The notes beneath the pieces were generated by a model. The model did not search any database. It worked only from the letters and a program-made list of their open reading frames with translations, and was not told the origin of the DNA. Positions 45,721 to 59,583 of a DNA stretch of 64,000 bases are shown in pieces. Source of the stretch: Citrus sinensis (taxonomy: Eukaryota > Streptophyta > Magnoliopsida > Sapindales > Rutaceae); the NCBI RefSeq assembly GCF_022201045.2, contig NC_068556.1:20565501-20629500 (forward strand). The letters run 5' to 3'. The first letter of the stretch is position 1; the number at the start of each line of letters is the position of its first letter. The position numbers and the translations under genes are program-made.

Positions 45721-47065
45721 TGAGAAAGAACTGTGAACCATTTGCATCTTTTCTTACCATCATTTACCATTAAGAGAAGGCCTCCACGATAATGCTTTAT
45801 ATCAAAATTTTCATCTGTATTTCTCAAGGTTGAGTTCAACAAGGTATTATGAATAAAAAAAACTATCAAAATGTTCACACATGAATGACAGGCACACTCA
45901 TCACTATTTGCAGGAAAATACATACACAGAGATGAGAAATGAGGGTGCATTAGGCAAGTTCATGTTACCTACCTTCACGTTTATCCATATATGCTCTCTT
46001 TCCACCATAGCCTCAAAGGTATTACATTTGGTTTTTGACTAGTAATGAAAAGCAGATAGAGACTGAAAATGGAAACAAACAAAAGGGACAAAAAATAATA
46101 CTCAGAGCATAGCATTTTCCAGCGAAAAATCACCACCTTATGGGAAAAGGAAAATATTAGTTACGAAAAAAGCTTACTGCAACTACTTTAAGAGAAATAA
46201 TGGACAAATCAAACAAAATTATTTTGCATGTTATTACATAATATGTTTTCAGCTGTTTGATATAAAAGAAATTACTTGAGCAAAGTAGCATTTATAGATA
46301 GTATTAGAAGTTGACCCCTTGTAGTACAAAGGTTTCCATGTAGTAGCTCCGATGCCCTTCTCAGAAAATGTAGAACTAATATACTTTTGAGTCTTTTTTA
46401 GTAGAAAAAAATAGTGAAATAATTTTAAGGGATTGCTTGTTCAGTAATTAGTCCTTATACAACATGGACATGAACATGATCATAAGATACTTGGAAGAAA
46501 CAGTTTCGTAATACATATTCTAACTCAAGTTGAAGGAAAGTTCTTGCATAACTTAATCTTCTGATTTTTAACAAGTCCATACAACACAATGTACTATAAA
46601 ATTGACATTAAACACTCGAAACCCTTAACCACAATGCTCCTATTGCAGCTAAAAGAAGATAAAAAGAAAAAAAAGTTTTTTCCCCTTTTTTGTGAAAATC
46701 ATTTACTCTCATGGACTTTTTCTCTTGATTAGGCCAAAGGGTTAAATCTTCTTGAAAAAAAATCACCAAGAAACCTGAAGCACCAGATTTTGATTGTCAT
46801 TTTCTTAATTATTCTCAGGAACCAAGCAAGGACATTACATTCAAACGATATAAGAATTAAACCCTATCTGATCACAGAATGAAGGAAATGTAACGAGCAA
46901 GATTTCTAGAATTAACTGAGTGACAAAAAAACTAAACTAAAGCCAACTAAAAGTTTAATCAGGAGGTAATAAATAAAAGCCAACTTCATTTTAAAGAGGA
47001 AGATTAATTATCAAGAAGTTTTGGCACATACCTTTTGGCTGATCAGAAATAAAATCCAAAAAGTG
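45721..47065. other. AT-rich DNA without recognised features
   Basis: No gene, paired inverted repeat or domain recognised. It could include the outer part of the adjacent LTR. Confidence 0.3.
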
Positions 47066-47950
47066 TTAAGTCCATTATTTATAGAGTTAGTATCTTATGG
47101 CAAGTCTAGTTAAATTACAAGGTTATTTATTGCATATCTTGTAATATGAATTAATTTATTAATTGCCTAATTTAATGAGATTCCAATTTATTAGGAATAT
47201 TTATTTCCTAATTTAATTAGATATCTAATTTAGCAAGTCAATTAATGGTGTGATTCTATAATTGAAGCATGAGATCTATTTAGAGCAAGAAGTTGGTTCA
47301 AACAGGAAGTTATTAAATGTTCTAGATATTTCTTGGGAGACAAGCAAGACAAAAAGATCAGATTTATTCTTATTCAAATTCATAAGAATTATAAGAGGAA
47401 AGAAACTCTTAATTGGAAAGAACTTAAGTCTTTTAAGACTTGCTATTTTGATGAAACTCTAGTGCCTATATAAAGAGAGGTATTTCACAGTTGAAGGTTG
47501 ATCACACAACACAAAGCATAAAGCAGAGAAGCAAAATTCGGTCTCCTTCCTAGAGAATTTGGATTTGGTGCATAATGTTGTGTTGATTTGTTTTCTTATA
47601 TTCTTTTCATCTTTGCGGAGAGTTTATGTGGATCTTGGATCACTAGACATTGGAGAATTAAAGAATTGCTATTGATTGCTTTGCGAAGTGCCTTGAGGAT
47701 CGTGGATCAAGAGGGGTAGCAATTATTCAAGATAAGCAGATTCAGTGTAAAGTTGAGAAACTGTATGGTGATAAACTATAAGTGAGAGTCTTAAGTTTGG
47801 TAAATTCATAGGTTGTAACATCTCAACTTAGTGAATTACTTTTCATCTGGGCGTGCCCTCGTAGACGTAGGATTGATTAATCTGAAACACGTAAAAATCT
47901 CCACGTCATTTATTTTCTGCATTTTATTGTATTTTTGAAAAATTAATATT
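47066..47950 (+). repeat. Probable solo copia-type LTR
   Basis: It starts TGTTAAGTCC. A TATA box (CCTATATAAAGAGAGG) lies near 47464, and the tail (CGTAGACGTAGGATTGATTA, AACACGTAAA, TTTTCTGCATTTTA) is in the same style as the complete element at 18.3 kb. No internal region, primer site or second LTR follows, so it is read as a solo LTR. The right border and target duplication are unresolved. Confidence 0.5.
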
Positions 47951-48494
47951 TTTTATGCGGATGAACAATAATCGTGAATAGTGACTATGAACAGTAACAA
48001 TAAACAGTACTTCCAAAAAATTAATTAAGTAATTAATTTTTTATTTTTAATTACCACATCTATTTGTGATAGATCTAAATTCCTTCCAAAGAGAATCTCA
48101 AGAAAGAAAATAATGCAACTGGGTTTCCTAAACAGAGGTGACGGCAGTAGCAGTTTGAAGTAACGGCCAAATGGAAGGAATGGGTGGGTGGCCGTTAAGG
48201 TCAACGGACTTTTCAAGAGAACGTTACTGATGATGAATCGTGGGCGTAGATATATTTGTCTGTTACTGGATTGAGCCTAGTAACAACAATGTTTAGATCT
48301 TGGGCTTGGCCTCAGCTTCGGAACAAGTTATGGCAGACCAAACCCCAATTCAAAGTTAGATCATTATGACTTTTTCTCTCAGCTTGGTCTCTCTTAACTC
48401 TTAAAAATTAAGAATCTGACGAATCTTACTCGACTCACCATCGTCACTGTAGTTTCTTTAATATTAAAGCTTTGTTTGAAGATTGAAAAAACAA

Positions 48495-48521
48495 AATAAT
48501 AATAATAATAATAATAATAAT
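48495..48521. repeat. AAT microsatellite
   Basis: About nine tandem AAT/ATA units, uninterrupted. Confidence 0.9.
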
Positions 48522-49538
48522 GGTGGGAACGTCAACAAGTCCAAGCCGCGTGACTGGAGTGTAGAGAAATGAGAAATGCCCACCTCCCATAACTCGTTTT
48601 TGAAGAGTTTTAAATCCTTAAAAATCAAAATTTTCAGTCAAATTCTAAATTCCTTCTACTCTCAACCTTCTGGAATCTGCCACGATCTTTTGAATGTTGA
48701 TGCAGTCTTGTTTTAGGATTTTTCAGCCCCTAATATGTCATTCAATCTTTCAACCAATCAAAATATTTTCAGAAAATTTTCTAGCCTTTTGCGTTTCCAA
48801 TTCGTCGGTCAGAAGGCATCGGACTATTCTAATGCAATGGATTCGTGATGAGTTAATTAAATAAATAAAGCAATTAATAAATGAATGAGTCATGAATATG
48901 CAAAAATGAGGTGAGAGGATTGTAATTAATTAAAGACCGGATAAGCACACGCATATAGGGCCATGGCATTGGCGGCAGCAGCAGGGCAGAGGCGAGAGGC
49001 AATACAATAAAGATTGAAAACCGCGTTGGACAGCCGAGCACATTAATTTTGCCGTTGCTTGCTTTTCGTTTTTCCTTTCTTCATTTTAGGACTTAAAAAA
49101 AAAAAAGATTTTCCTCTTTATTTCTTCTTGGATCATGATTTGCTTTTCTGATCGTGACTCTCCTATTGGCTCATCCCGCATTAACTTTACTGTTTATCGT
49201 TTACTTTACACATGGCAATGTTAAATTAATATTTCTAATATCCCTAGATTTCACACAATCCATGTCATTTATTTATTATCTATCCGCCGAGATTCTAGGT
49301 TTCACCGAAACATAACGTTGATTATGTTCACACCCTTTCAAAACATAAGTGAAACAATGATTCACAAAAAAAAAAATTTACTTGTTGAACAGTTCTAATT
49401 ACGGGAAGATCCTATTCCTATGGGTGATTATCACTTTATCACTTATGATATTTAGGATGTAACGTTGCCTCACTTTCAATCCCATCCATTATACCCTAAC
49501 CCTAATTAATTGATTCAAACAAAGTAATAATTATAACG

Positions 49539-50069
49539 CAGGGGCGGAGACAACATAATGATTCACTGAGGGCTTATTCAACAGTAACATAAATTTTTTT
49601 TAAAAGTAATAAAAATATAAATTTAAAAGATTGATACATTGTACTATATATTGATACATTGTATTATAACTTCATTATCAATGTTATTAAATAAAATTTT
49701 TTCTATGTAAACAACCAAAATAAGTAAATGTTTAGGAATTTTTTATGGGCGTTGGATTAGTAGTGGAATTGGAAAAGTAAGATTAATAAAAAAAATTATT
49801 AATGAGTTTGTGGGCCGTTTAAAAATTAAATTAATATTAATATTTATGGGTTTGATTTTAGTTTGCAAAGTCCATCTTTTTTTATTTGAATTTAAAAAAT
49901 TAGAATGTGAGAATTTAAGTATAATTATGTATTGTAGGCTTGACTATAAATTAGTGGGGGCTTTAGAAAAAATTATTGAGAATTTTATGAAAACTAAATT
50001 AATTATTAAAATTTTTTTTTTCCAGTGGGGGCTTAAGTCCCCACTGGTCCTAAGGGGAATCCGCCCCTA
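49539..50069. mobile_element. 531-bp hAT non-autonomous element
   Basis: The ends CAGGGGCGGA and TCCGCCCCTA form a 10-bp inverted pair with one mismatch. Flanks TTATAACG (49531-49538) and ATATAACG (50070-50077) are an 8-bp target duplication with one mismatch. The interior is AT-rich, with GTGGGGGCTTAAGTCCCCAC near the right end, and has no transposase. Confidence 0.75.
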
Positions 50070-50867
50070 ATATAACGTATAGTTGTAAGAAGAAGAATAA
50101 TAAATCTAAGTTAATCGTGATCATAAAAATAAATATTAAATTTATATTTATCATTATAATTTGACGGTCGTTATCAATACTTCATTGCAAAACTAATCTA
50201 ACTTAGCTACTGTCTAAATAAATATTAAAAAACATAGAAGTGGGCAGTGGAAGTTCTTGTGAAGAGACTCGTGCAAGCAACGCAGCGTGCTCTATGGGGT
50301 TGAAAATGTAGAAACAAGCTACACACCTCCCAATACTTCAATGCCCATTTGGTCTTTCATTTTGAATGCTCCGTCTCCTTTTCCTCTTACCCTTACAGCT
50401 GTCCCTTTTTTATTTTTTGGTTTCTATTCCCATTATTTAATTTCTACATGTACCCTTTAATTAATAAAAAAAATTTAAATAATTCTACTAATTTAATTTC
50501 TCTTCCAAAAAATTACACCTCATTGAGTTTGGGGGTCTCTCATTGATTCTTTTTCTTCTAATAGGGCCAACACTATAACACCCAAACTCTAAGTCATAAT
50601 AATGAATAATCGACCTTTGATTTGACTCTGATATTATTTATTATATATTATAAACGGAAGAATTTTCTCTACAAATTACTCGCATTGGAATTCTACATAA
50701 AGCCCAGCTAAGCTTGAGCAATACTCAACAAACAACAACTAGTGCATACTCCAAAAACATCTCTCTCTCTTTCTTTAATTTTTTTTTTCCCCTTTTTCTC
50801 TCAATATTTTGCGAGCAAGCCATAGCTTTTTGTTTCAAATATCGTCAAATTATCCACCATCGCCACC

Positions 50868-52001
50868 ATGTCTGAAGTTCTCACAAATGAGCAAATTGTT
50901 GAGTTCAAAGAAGCCTTCTGTCTTTTCGACAAAGACGGCGACGGTGAGTTGCATCAAACCAAATGTTGTACGATCTTTTTGATTAATTAGTTTACATTAA
51001 TTCGTACAAATATGCAGGTTGCATTACCGTTGAGGAATTGGCAACTGTGATACGATCTTTGGATCAAAATCCCACAGAAGAAGAGTTGCAGGACATGATC
51101 AACGAAGTGGATTCTGACAGAAATGGGACCATCGAGTTTGGGGAGTTCTTGAACTTAATGGCCAAGAAAATGAAGGTAACATAAATTACTTTCAAGAATT
51201 TCAAATTGTCATTATATAATATCTATGCAGGGCAATAATAGGGATCAAAATATGTCTTTATTTATTTTTTGTTTGTAATGTATCAGGAAACTGACGCTGA
51301 GGAAGAGCTTAAAGAAGCTTTCAAAGTGTTTGATAAGGATCAAAATGGATATATCTCAGCTACTGAGGTAATTAAATTTTTCCAAGCATTTTGCATGCAT
51401 AAATTTTTTTTTTCCTTTTTTCTTTGTTGGGTTAAATTACATTTTTAGAGAACCATGTTACTGAATCTTAGAAATATGTAAGAGAAAAAAAAATGGTTAT
51501 AATAATAACGGTGCTCTACAGCACGCAGTTTGATTAAACTAAAGATTAACTCATCGATTTACTCATATGATTCCCAACAAGGGATATATTTTAAATGTTA
51601 ATAGAATAATTTATTTTAAAGAAAAATATTCACTATAGTCTATAGTTCATGCAGTTTAGGTAAAAAAATATAAATGGGTGTCCGTATATGATGAGTACGC
51701 TTGTAGCTGTACCTTAACTCATTATGCATGAACATTAGCCATGTTCACAGCACATTATTTCTATATTATCATAATTTTATTTGATCGATGAGATGTGAAT
51801 CTATCTTTTTAATTATAATTATTACAAGTTTATTTATTTATTTTTATTATCTTTGTTTTTTAGTTGAGACACGTGATGATCAATCTTGGTGAAAAATTAA
51901 CGGATGATGAAGTAGAGCAGATGATCAATGAGGCTGATTTGGACGGTGATGGCCAAGTTAACTATGATGAGTTTGTCAAGATGATGATGACCATCGGATA
52001 A
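50868..52001 (+). CDS. CML8/CML11: Calmodulin-like protein CML8/CML11
   Basis: A Ca2+ sensor that binds target proteins when loaded. Four exons, 50868-50943, 51018-51175, 51287-51367 and 51864-52001, all GT-AG, give 453 nt and 150 residues. Four canonical EF-hand loops lie at 21-32 (DKDGDGCITVEE), 57-68 ([12 protein letters not shown]), 94-105 ([12 protein letters not shown]) and 130-141 ([12 protein letters not shown]), each with acidic positions 1, 3 and 12. All four should bind Ca2+. Cys27 in loop 1 and NPTEEELQ are typical of plant CaM and CML8/11. There is no N-terminal poly-Gln extension as in Arabidopsis CML11, so length favours CML8, while neighbours (AGG, ARFC1, ACA) favour CML11. 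The ATG context CCACCATGT is good. Confidence 0.95.
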
Positions 52002-54581
52002 TTAATTTTACTTTCACGGCCGTGTGATTTGATTAATAAGTGTTCTTAATTTAATTATTTGTTGTATTCAATTGATTGTTGTTGTAACCGAAGATCGATG
52101 TGTCGAAATGTCAACTGATGACCTAAAATTAGAATAACATGTATGTTGATTAATTATTTTACCATTGTTTAATTTTAAATTGTATTATTTCGTTTCTACT
52201 TCAAAATAATCAATTATTATACATGTTGTGTAAGATGAGTGGCTCAAACTGTATGTCAATTTTAAGTAAAATTTTTTTAATTATAAATAGCCCTACCAGA
52301 ATTTTAATTCCATGCATTTTGTGTAATGTCATAGTTTTCACTTTTCACTTTCCAACAAATGTAATTTTTCAGTCAATTTAAAATTAATATGATTCTCTTA
52401 AGGGGGAAAAAAAAGGAGTCAGTACAATGCTATGAATGTTTCATCATATGTATAAAATTCAATTATACATTCTATAAAATGAAAGAAAATAATGTCATCC
52501 AATTATTTATACAGGAAAAAAGAGAAAATGTCAGGCTAGTTCTAAACTCAATTTTCTTAGCATACATTGTAAGACAATAATGAGAGGTTATTTATGCATA
52601 TGAGCAAATTAACATTTTTAATTAAACTTTATTCAAATCTTAATCAACATGGGGTTTGTAGATTTCTTTCTTAACAAGGAGAAAGTTTATAAGAATCCCA
52701 TTGAATAAGGAATCAAGATTTCCTCTCCAAACAAGGGGAAAAAAGTGTTGAAAGATTATTTCAAATTGAATTATAGATAAGGAGTGATATAATTTGGCAT
52801 TTGCATTGCATGCATGTGATTTTGATGTATTGACCTGAATAGTATTAATTCTTCCTTCCTTTTTGAAAGGAACATAATCACAGATGTATTAAAATGCTCT
52901 TCATCTAAATCCCCCATGTTAAATTTTCATTGAATCACTTCAAAATTTTTCATGCTGGTCTTCCAAATTTTGATCCTAATTTTTGGAGCATTAGCAACAG
53001 AAAAACTGAAAATTCTCAATAGAGAGTGGGGGAGTTGATCCAAAATTCAAACCGCGTTGTATGTCTCATTTCAATTGGTTAGTAAAAATAAGTTGGTTTG
53101 AAAATAATGAATGAATTTCCTATTTATAATTTATTCATTTATTTATTGATTCTTTTTCCCCATAGTCCAACACAAAGAAGTTGTATTGATGTGAAATTTC
53201 TCCAGCTTTTGGTTCCAACATATGACTTTGACTGAGAATCAAAATTGGTCGGTATTGAAGATATTATTTCCAAGAATTTTTATTCAAGAAATAACTTTGT
53301 TGTATTTGACTACTTGATGCATGTCTCCTCTTCTTTTGGTTGGTCCACAAAGAAAATTGCGTCACATTCACATTAGCTTTTTCAGATTTCATTTGCCATG
53401 TTAATTCCCGGAAAAGAAACGTTGAAAAAGAGGTATTTTCATTTTTTCCTCACCATTTGTCTTTTCCCTGAATTTCAAAAACACCATCAATTTGTACGCG
53501 ATCCCGTGTATTTCATTCACTTTTTGAGATTTCTTCTTGTTCGACAAACTCTCTTTTCTGTGTAAATTAAAGACTGTAGCGGATTGAGTTCGATTTACGA
53601 TTCAAACTGTCTCATTCACATTAGGGTGTGTTAAATTGATGGTGCTCGTCAATGCTTTATATTATGTATTAAAATTGAAGTCCAGTCTAAGATTCAAGAG
53701 TCAAAATAACTATACGCATTATTTAAGTGGGAATAACAATTGGGTCTGAGATCGGTGTTATCTTCTTCTTAATGCATTTTTATCTAGCACTGAAAAAGGA
53801 CTTGTGCATGCCTATGAGTTAATAAGGTTGGTTATATTCCCAATTATAGGCATATAAATGTATTGACTTTGAAGTCTTCAAAGCTCAGTGAACGAATTTG
53901 CCTTGTGAATTCTGTTTCTTACTGAATGAAATTCTTTATTAATAGGTTTGACTTTGGAATTTTCATGATGATGCTACTAAATTACAAGGCTGAACAATAT
54001 TTGGTCCTCGGAGTGAAGTTTGAAGGCATGCATTTGCTATAAAATTTTCTTGTAATGGTGATTGTTTTGTAATAACTCTTGATAGAGCATTCATTTGAAA
54101 TAAGTTTCTCTCCTGTTCTGAGCACTTCTCATTTTTTATAAATCTTATGTCATCTGTATTTTAGTACTATAGTATGATTAGAATTAAACTACATTTTTTT
54201 AATTTTTAATCAATAAGCACATTAATAAAATTTGCTCAAAAGAAGATTAGATTTAGGATCATAAACCTCCAAGATTAATTCATTGTATAAAATAATAAAT
54301 AGAATGAACAGATATTACAATCACAGGCAGCAAACCTGTCACAGTAACAAATTCCTCTGCAATTCCCTTAGAAATTCTTGCAAAAACCAAACAAATAAAA
54401 TAACTCGAAATAATAAAATTCATCACAAGGCAATGCAAAGTCCGGAACCAGTGCCCAAAAAAAAAAAGGAAAACAATTTGTCAAAGTTACAATATATTTG
54501 TTTTGTTGGTATGAATTAGAAAACTCAACAAAAACAAATCGAATAATAAAAAAGAAGAACCTGGTAAAGTTTTTAATGTGC
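52002..54581. other. Spacer between CML and the acidic-protein gene
   Basis: The first about 150 bp are probably CML 3' UTR. The rest is AT-rich with no gene, clear transposon end or structural RNA recognised. The last part (about 54300-54581) may hold the 3' UTR of the minus-strand gene. Confidence 0.3.
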
Positions 54582-57500
54582 TTAATTGAGCACAGTTGTG
54601 CAACACATGCAGGTGGTGAAGAGGGAAGATCTCGGCTTTCGCTTCTCTTTACTAGTTGCTGTAACTTCCTTAGCGTGCAAGTTCGAGGATTCCTTGTCTT
54701 CCCTCTTTGCAGCAGCATTGTTACCATGTACCTGTGGTGTGACGATGATAGGGGCCTCTCCCTCTTCTTTCAAGAAGCCTAGGAATGGAGTTTTCAACTT
54801 GTCAGAATTGCTTCTTTCCATCCTAACAACTTTTTCTTCCACTGGCATTGCATGACACTGAAGCTTATCTTGAGCACGTGCTATTGGACTTCCAAGACTA
54901 ACATCTTGCTCGCCTGAAAAGTCTTCGGTGGCAGTCTCGTCGTGATACAGTAATGGAGTTCTGTCTGATTCTTCAGTCCTTGCTTCAATTCTGAGATCAA
55001 GATCAAAACTTGGAGACTTTTGTATTTGTGCTTGAGTGTTTGAGTTGTTAGAATTCGATTCAGTACTTAGCCTCCCCAGACTTTCTTGTGCATCAGCATT
55101 CTGTTCACTGACATTGTTTACCTGAGTGTTAGCTTCTGCCGGCGCCATCATAGTCTCTGCTGTATGTTGTGAAATATCCTGGTCAGGTTTCTCAATCGCT
55201 GATTCAGCTACAGGGGTTAATGTTTCTGCCATCGATTTTTTAGAATCAAAAGGGGAACCGTCAGTAACAAGGAATTCACCATTGATTTCTGGCTTCAACT
55301 CTGGGATGGAGTCATTGCCGTTCTGGATGTTTTCCGACTGCATTTCATTGTTCTGTTGATTATCTTGAGGCTGGAAAAGAGAAAGTGGAGCCTTCGTAAG
55401 AGATACTTCTTGTTCCACTGGAGGCGTACATTGTTCTCCATTTTCTCTTGCATCTTTACTATTTTCATTCCCATATGAAGTTTTTGTTTTGTCCTCTGCT
55501 TCTTCAAAGACTTGCCCCTCCTCTGATGCCTCTTCGCTTTTGCAGTCTACAAGAGCAGATTCTGTTGAAACAGTTCCTGAGTCAGGAACCATCTCAACTT
55601 CTTTTTGTGAGTCTTCGCTGTGCTCCACGGAAGCCGCATTCTGGTCATTACTATGCTCATCAACCAGGCCACCATTCTTAGCAACCTTCGCCTCCTCAGT
55701 ACAGTCCTTATTGCCCCCGCAACAAATAAAATCTTCAACTCCCTCTTGGTTGTTCTCTCCTTCAGTCGCAATCATCAACGATTCAGACGGAGACAGTTTT
55801 TCACTATCGATCTTCGATTCTTTAACTGACTCATCACAAGAATGAGTTAGGCAATCACTGGGCTTATTCTCAACTGGTTCTGATTCCTTTTCTGCCAATG
55901 CTGTTTCCGCAGCAAGGACTATGCAGTCATCTGTAGGTTCAGAAACTCCTGTTTGGGGATTTTGAGACTCATCCATGCAAGTGACTTCTGATTCTTCTTT
56001 TGGGGAAATAGTGCTGATTGGATTTTTCTTGGTTGGTATCTCTCCATTGCATTTGGTTCCCACACCATTGAGGAAGTCTGATTTTATCACTGATTTTTCG
56101 CCTTTAGCATTTCCAGTCTCATCCCTATCGTCAATTTCCAATCTATCTTCACAGGACACCTCTTCTGCTGTCCTTTCCTTCAAAGTAAAGTCATCCTTTC
56201 CAATGTCTACCTCCAGATTGGAACCAGAAACAACAGTTTCATTCATATCTTTCGATATATTAGTACCAATGGCGTCACCATTCTTTTCACTAGTGCAATT
56301 CAAATTTGATCCTAGGAAATCCTCATGAATATGCAGTGAATTGTTGCTATCTTGCGTAGGCGGATCAACATGAATACTTGCCAATTCAGGTTGATCAAAC
56401 TTTGAATCTCCAAATTCTTGAAGATCTGGATCATGTGACAATTGTACTGTTTCAGAAGTTGAAGTTTCTGTTCCCTCTTCCTCTGTTATCCACATGAAGG
56501 TATTAAATTAAGGTGGACTGGTTGTATTCATACGCGATTATATTTACAAAAGCAATGATATTTCTACTAGTGGAAATAGAACAAGAAAAGAGACATTTTA
56601 GAACTTTTAAGAAAAATCAAAAGAACATGCTAACCTTTCTTGATGGAAGTTTGCTTCTCAAGATGATGATCACTAATTTGCAGCTGATTCTCTTTTAGAT
56701 TTGACTCTTGTTGTATCTCCTGATGTTCTGAATGTTTGGAGGGAGAAGTTGGCTGCGTGTCACATACTTCACTTCCCTCTTCAGTATTTGTTTTAACTTC
56801 AAATTTTGGAGATTCAGCAGGAGGAACAACTTCAGTTTCTTGTTCTACAAGAAACAAAGGCTCATGTTCAGTGAAGAAACACCAGCCAACAGTTAAACTT
56901 ATACCTATGCTACGTTAAAAATCCACTAACCTCATTCACCAAATGCAGATAAACGAAAAAGAATCCACTAACCTCTTTCATCTGATATCTGATTTACAAT
57001 ATGAGGATCCTCTGCTTCCTTGGGAACACCAGAAGGGAAACTATCTATCTCTTTTTCTTGGTAGTCTTTATCTTCAGATACAGGAACAATATTATTCCCT
57101 CCTTCGCCATCTGTATTACAAAGTAGTTTCTCATGCTCTTTTGAATCATTGGATACAGAATTTGGTTGCATTTCACTGCTTTCACGACTTTCTTCAGTAG
57201 CATTTGATTTCACTTCAACTTTTGGAGATTCGGCAGGAGGTTGATCCTCAATCTCTTTTTCCTCTACAAAGTCTCAAGTTGAGTTAAATATCATTACACA
57301 CAGATATATAATCCATTTGTAAGCAACGTTCTGAATTTAATAAATTCACTAACTGACCTCTTTCATGTGATGTCTGATTTGCGACATGAGGATCTGCTTC
57401 TCCATTTGGAACATTTGTAGCCGCTCCGTTCTCTTTTTCACTATGGTCTTTAACTTCAGCGAGAGAAGCATTATGATTTTCTACTTCTTTGCCATCTGCT

Positions 57501-57693
57501 TGACCAGCTTCTTTCACCGAGCTTTCCTGTACTTGAGTGGTACTAATCTCTTCTTCTGCGTTAGAATGCTAACTTTGTAATCATAAACATTCATCACATT
57601 AAGCAAGTACAAAGCTCATCAAAATATTAACAAGCATATTATTTTGATACCTTGTAGCCCCGATGTGTTACTGTTTCCCATCTCATTTCCCAT
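54582..57693 (-). CDS. Large acidic low-complexity protein, possibly N-myristoylated
   Basis: Five minus-strand exons, 57693-57651, 57555-57358, 57263-56973, 56844-56635 and 56482-54582, all GT-AG, total 2643 nt and 880 residues. The start MGNEMGNSNTS offers Gly2 for myristoylation, though residue 6 is Gly rather than Ser or Thr. Nearly the whole protein is disordered and rich in Glu, Ser, Asn, Asp and Thr, with few aromatics. The C-terminus is different: basic (KEKRKPRSS), then a cysteine knot-like LFTTCMCCTTVLN. Exons 2-4 are 198, 291 and 210 nt, all phase 1-1, and share repeated words: QTSHERG/QISDERG at their ends and PPAESPKVEVK/PPAESPKFEVK at their starts. I do not recognise a named family. 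A membrane- or plastid-associated scaffold is only a guess. Confidence 0.85.
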
Positions 57694-58900
57694 GTTCAAT
57701 CAACAAAATCCTGAAATATAAATGATTTGTAAAGATCAAAACACGTAGCAGTTTACTTTAGTTGGCTGGGGTCTTCCCAATAGCAAAATATGAATCAAAA
57801 GTTAAGTTCGCATTCGAAACTTATGCAAAAAATCTAGGCACATACCATGATCATGATGATGATATTTTCACATGAAAATAGCTGTAAACATCTGATGACA
57901 GCTTGTTATCTGCAACCGATCACTTCACTGCTGTCGCTTAAAGCAGAAGCCTTACTGGGGTTCATCTGTCAGCCAAACTGATTTATAGTGGAATTCCACA
58001 TTTTTCCCTTCTCATTCTTTTCTCCTTTTCGTGAGACATCGACATTCCATGATGATCATAGTTTTTATAAAAATTCCATAGCACATTGTTAACTAATTAA
58101 AGCTCAGTGTCGGCTATTCAAATGTCACAATTGCATAGCCTATCAGTGGCCTGGCTATATGATTATGTTCAGCTGAAATTTTGGGTACTATTATTATTCC
58201 AATCTCTAGCCAGTCATTTCAGTATGTGCTGCAGATATATATTTGTGACAACCGTTACTAAGTTATTTGATTAATACAACATGACATCCAATGGTTCAGT
58301 ACATGACACGTACAAGTCTACAGATGCTTTCTTCTCTAATGGGCATGGAATAATGGTTGTGATAAGAACTTCTTTAGCAGGTGGGTCTGTACTTCTACAT
58401 TTCTTGGACTTAAAGCTTGCGCTGAATGTGGGGGCAGCTAAGGGCAGCAAAATTTTTTAAGGGCTAAGATCATGATAACTGTGCATTTCCTCGAAACTCT
58501 GTAGCTCTGGCCGTGCTCAAAAGTGATATGTTTGGACCCCTACACTCACACTTGTTTTTTCTAATAAAAAGTTGATAGATTAGAGAGAAGAGAGTTGGTG
58601 GAAATCCACATTAATCACTTTATTTAAACGAGAGAATTAGTTGATGAAATGATTAGAGCATACTGCAGCCATATGGGAGAAGTGTCTTTGCTGTTCTTCT
58701 AATCAATCTAATTAGTAGTTAATAAAGTTTGTGAACTGAAATTAAGGGTGTTTTGTCAAGCATTGGATCTGGCAAAGATTCCATTTCCATCCAGACACTG
58801 ATCTTCCAGGTCACTTGAGCTTATCTTTACAATGGGGGACCAAAGTTTACTAATTGGGCTTGAGTTTCAATTCCTAATCCTCGGCCCTTTCACTTTTTTT
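57694..58900. other. Upstream region of the acidic-protein gene
   Basis: On the minus strand a TATATTTCAG acceptor occurs just before the start codon (near 57710), so the leader is probably split by an intron. A leader exon may lie around 57850-57980. No other gene is seen. Confidence 0.35.
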
Positions 58901-58905
58901 TTAAT

Positions 58906-59452
58906 GAGTTAGACTATTAGCACCCTTTTGATCTCCTCATAAAATCTGCCTTTTAGTTATATTCATTTTATTTTCGAAAATATTTATTTTTTAGATACAC
59001 TTTTCTTAGTTCTCAGTTTTCATTTGATTTGTTTTATTGTTAAAACTTAAAGTATTATTGTGCTATTTTTTTAATTATTTTCAATTTTATTATTACCCTG
59101 CACACAAATTAAAAAGTTATATGGGTGATAAGTTTTTTAGTGTTAATCATTAGTTGAAATAACATATATTTCAAATTATAATTTCAAAGTAATTTTAAAT
59201 ATTTTTATATTTAAAATTACTTTGAAATTATATTTAATCAATAAGAAATCAAAAAAGAACAATAGATTATTCTAATTTTGTACAATTTATTTTAATTAGA
59301 TAGTAAGTAACATATAAAATTTTTTTTAAAAGAATTGATTATGAATTTAGTAATTTACTGGAAAAAAATTTATACATGTTTAATTTTTAATTATAATTTT
59401 ATTTAAAGTGAGGTTTTATAAAAATAATGTAGGGGTGCTAATAGCTCCACTC
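58906..59452. mobile_element. About 547-bp MITE with GCTATTAGCACCC-type ends
   Basis: GAGTTAGACTATTAGCACCC at the left pairs with the reverse complement of GGGTGCTAATAGCTCCACTC at the right, and similarity continues inward through CCTCATAAAAT/ATTTTTATAAAACCTCAC. The interior is almost pure A/T with further inverted words near 59170-59240. No coding capacity. Confidence 0.65.
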
Positions 59453-59583
59453 TTTTGTATTTGTTGTGAAATAACCCGCCTGACTCAAATAACTAGGCCT
59501 CAACCAAGGAATTGTAATCATTGGGCCGACATTTTAAATAGTACTTGTTCATGAAAACACTCAATGGACGCGTGGTTAATAAT

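Noticed and set aside
54586-56328. Several plus-strand frames within the acidic-protein gene
   Set aside because: They are shadows of the long minus-strand exon, which has consistent splice borders and composition.
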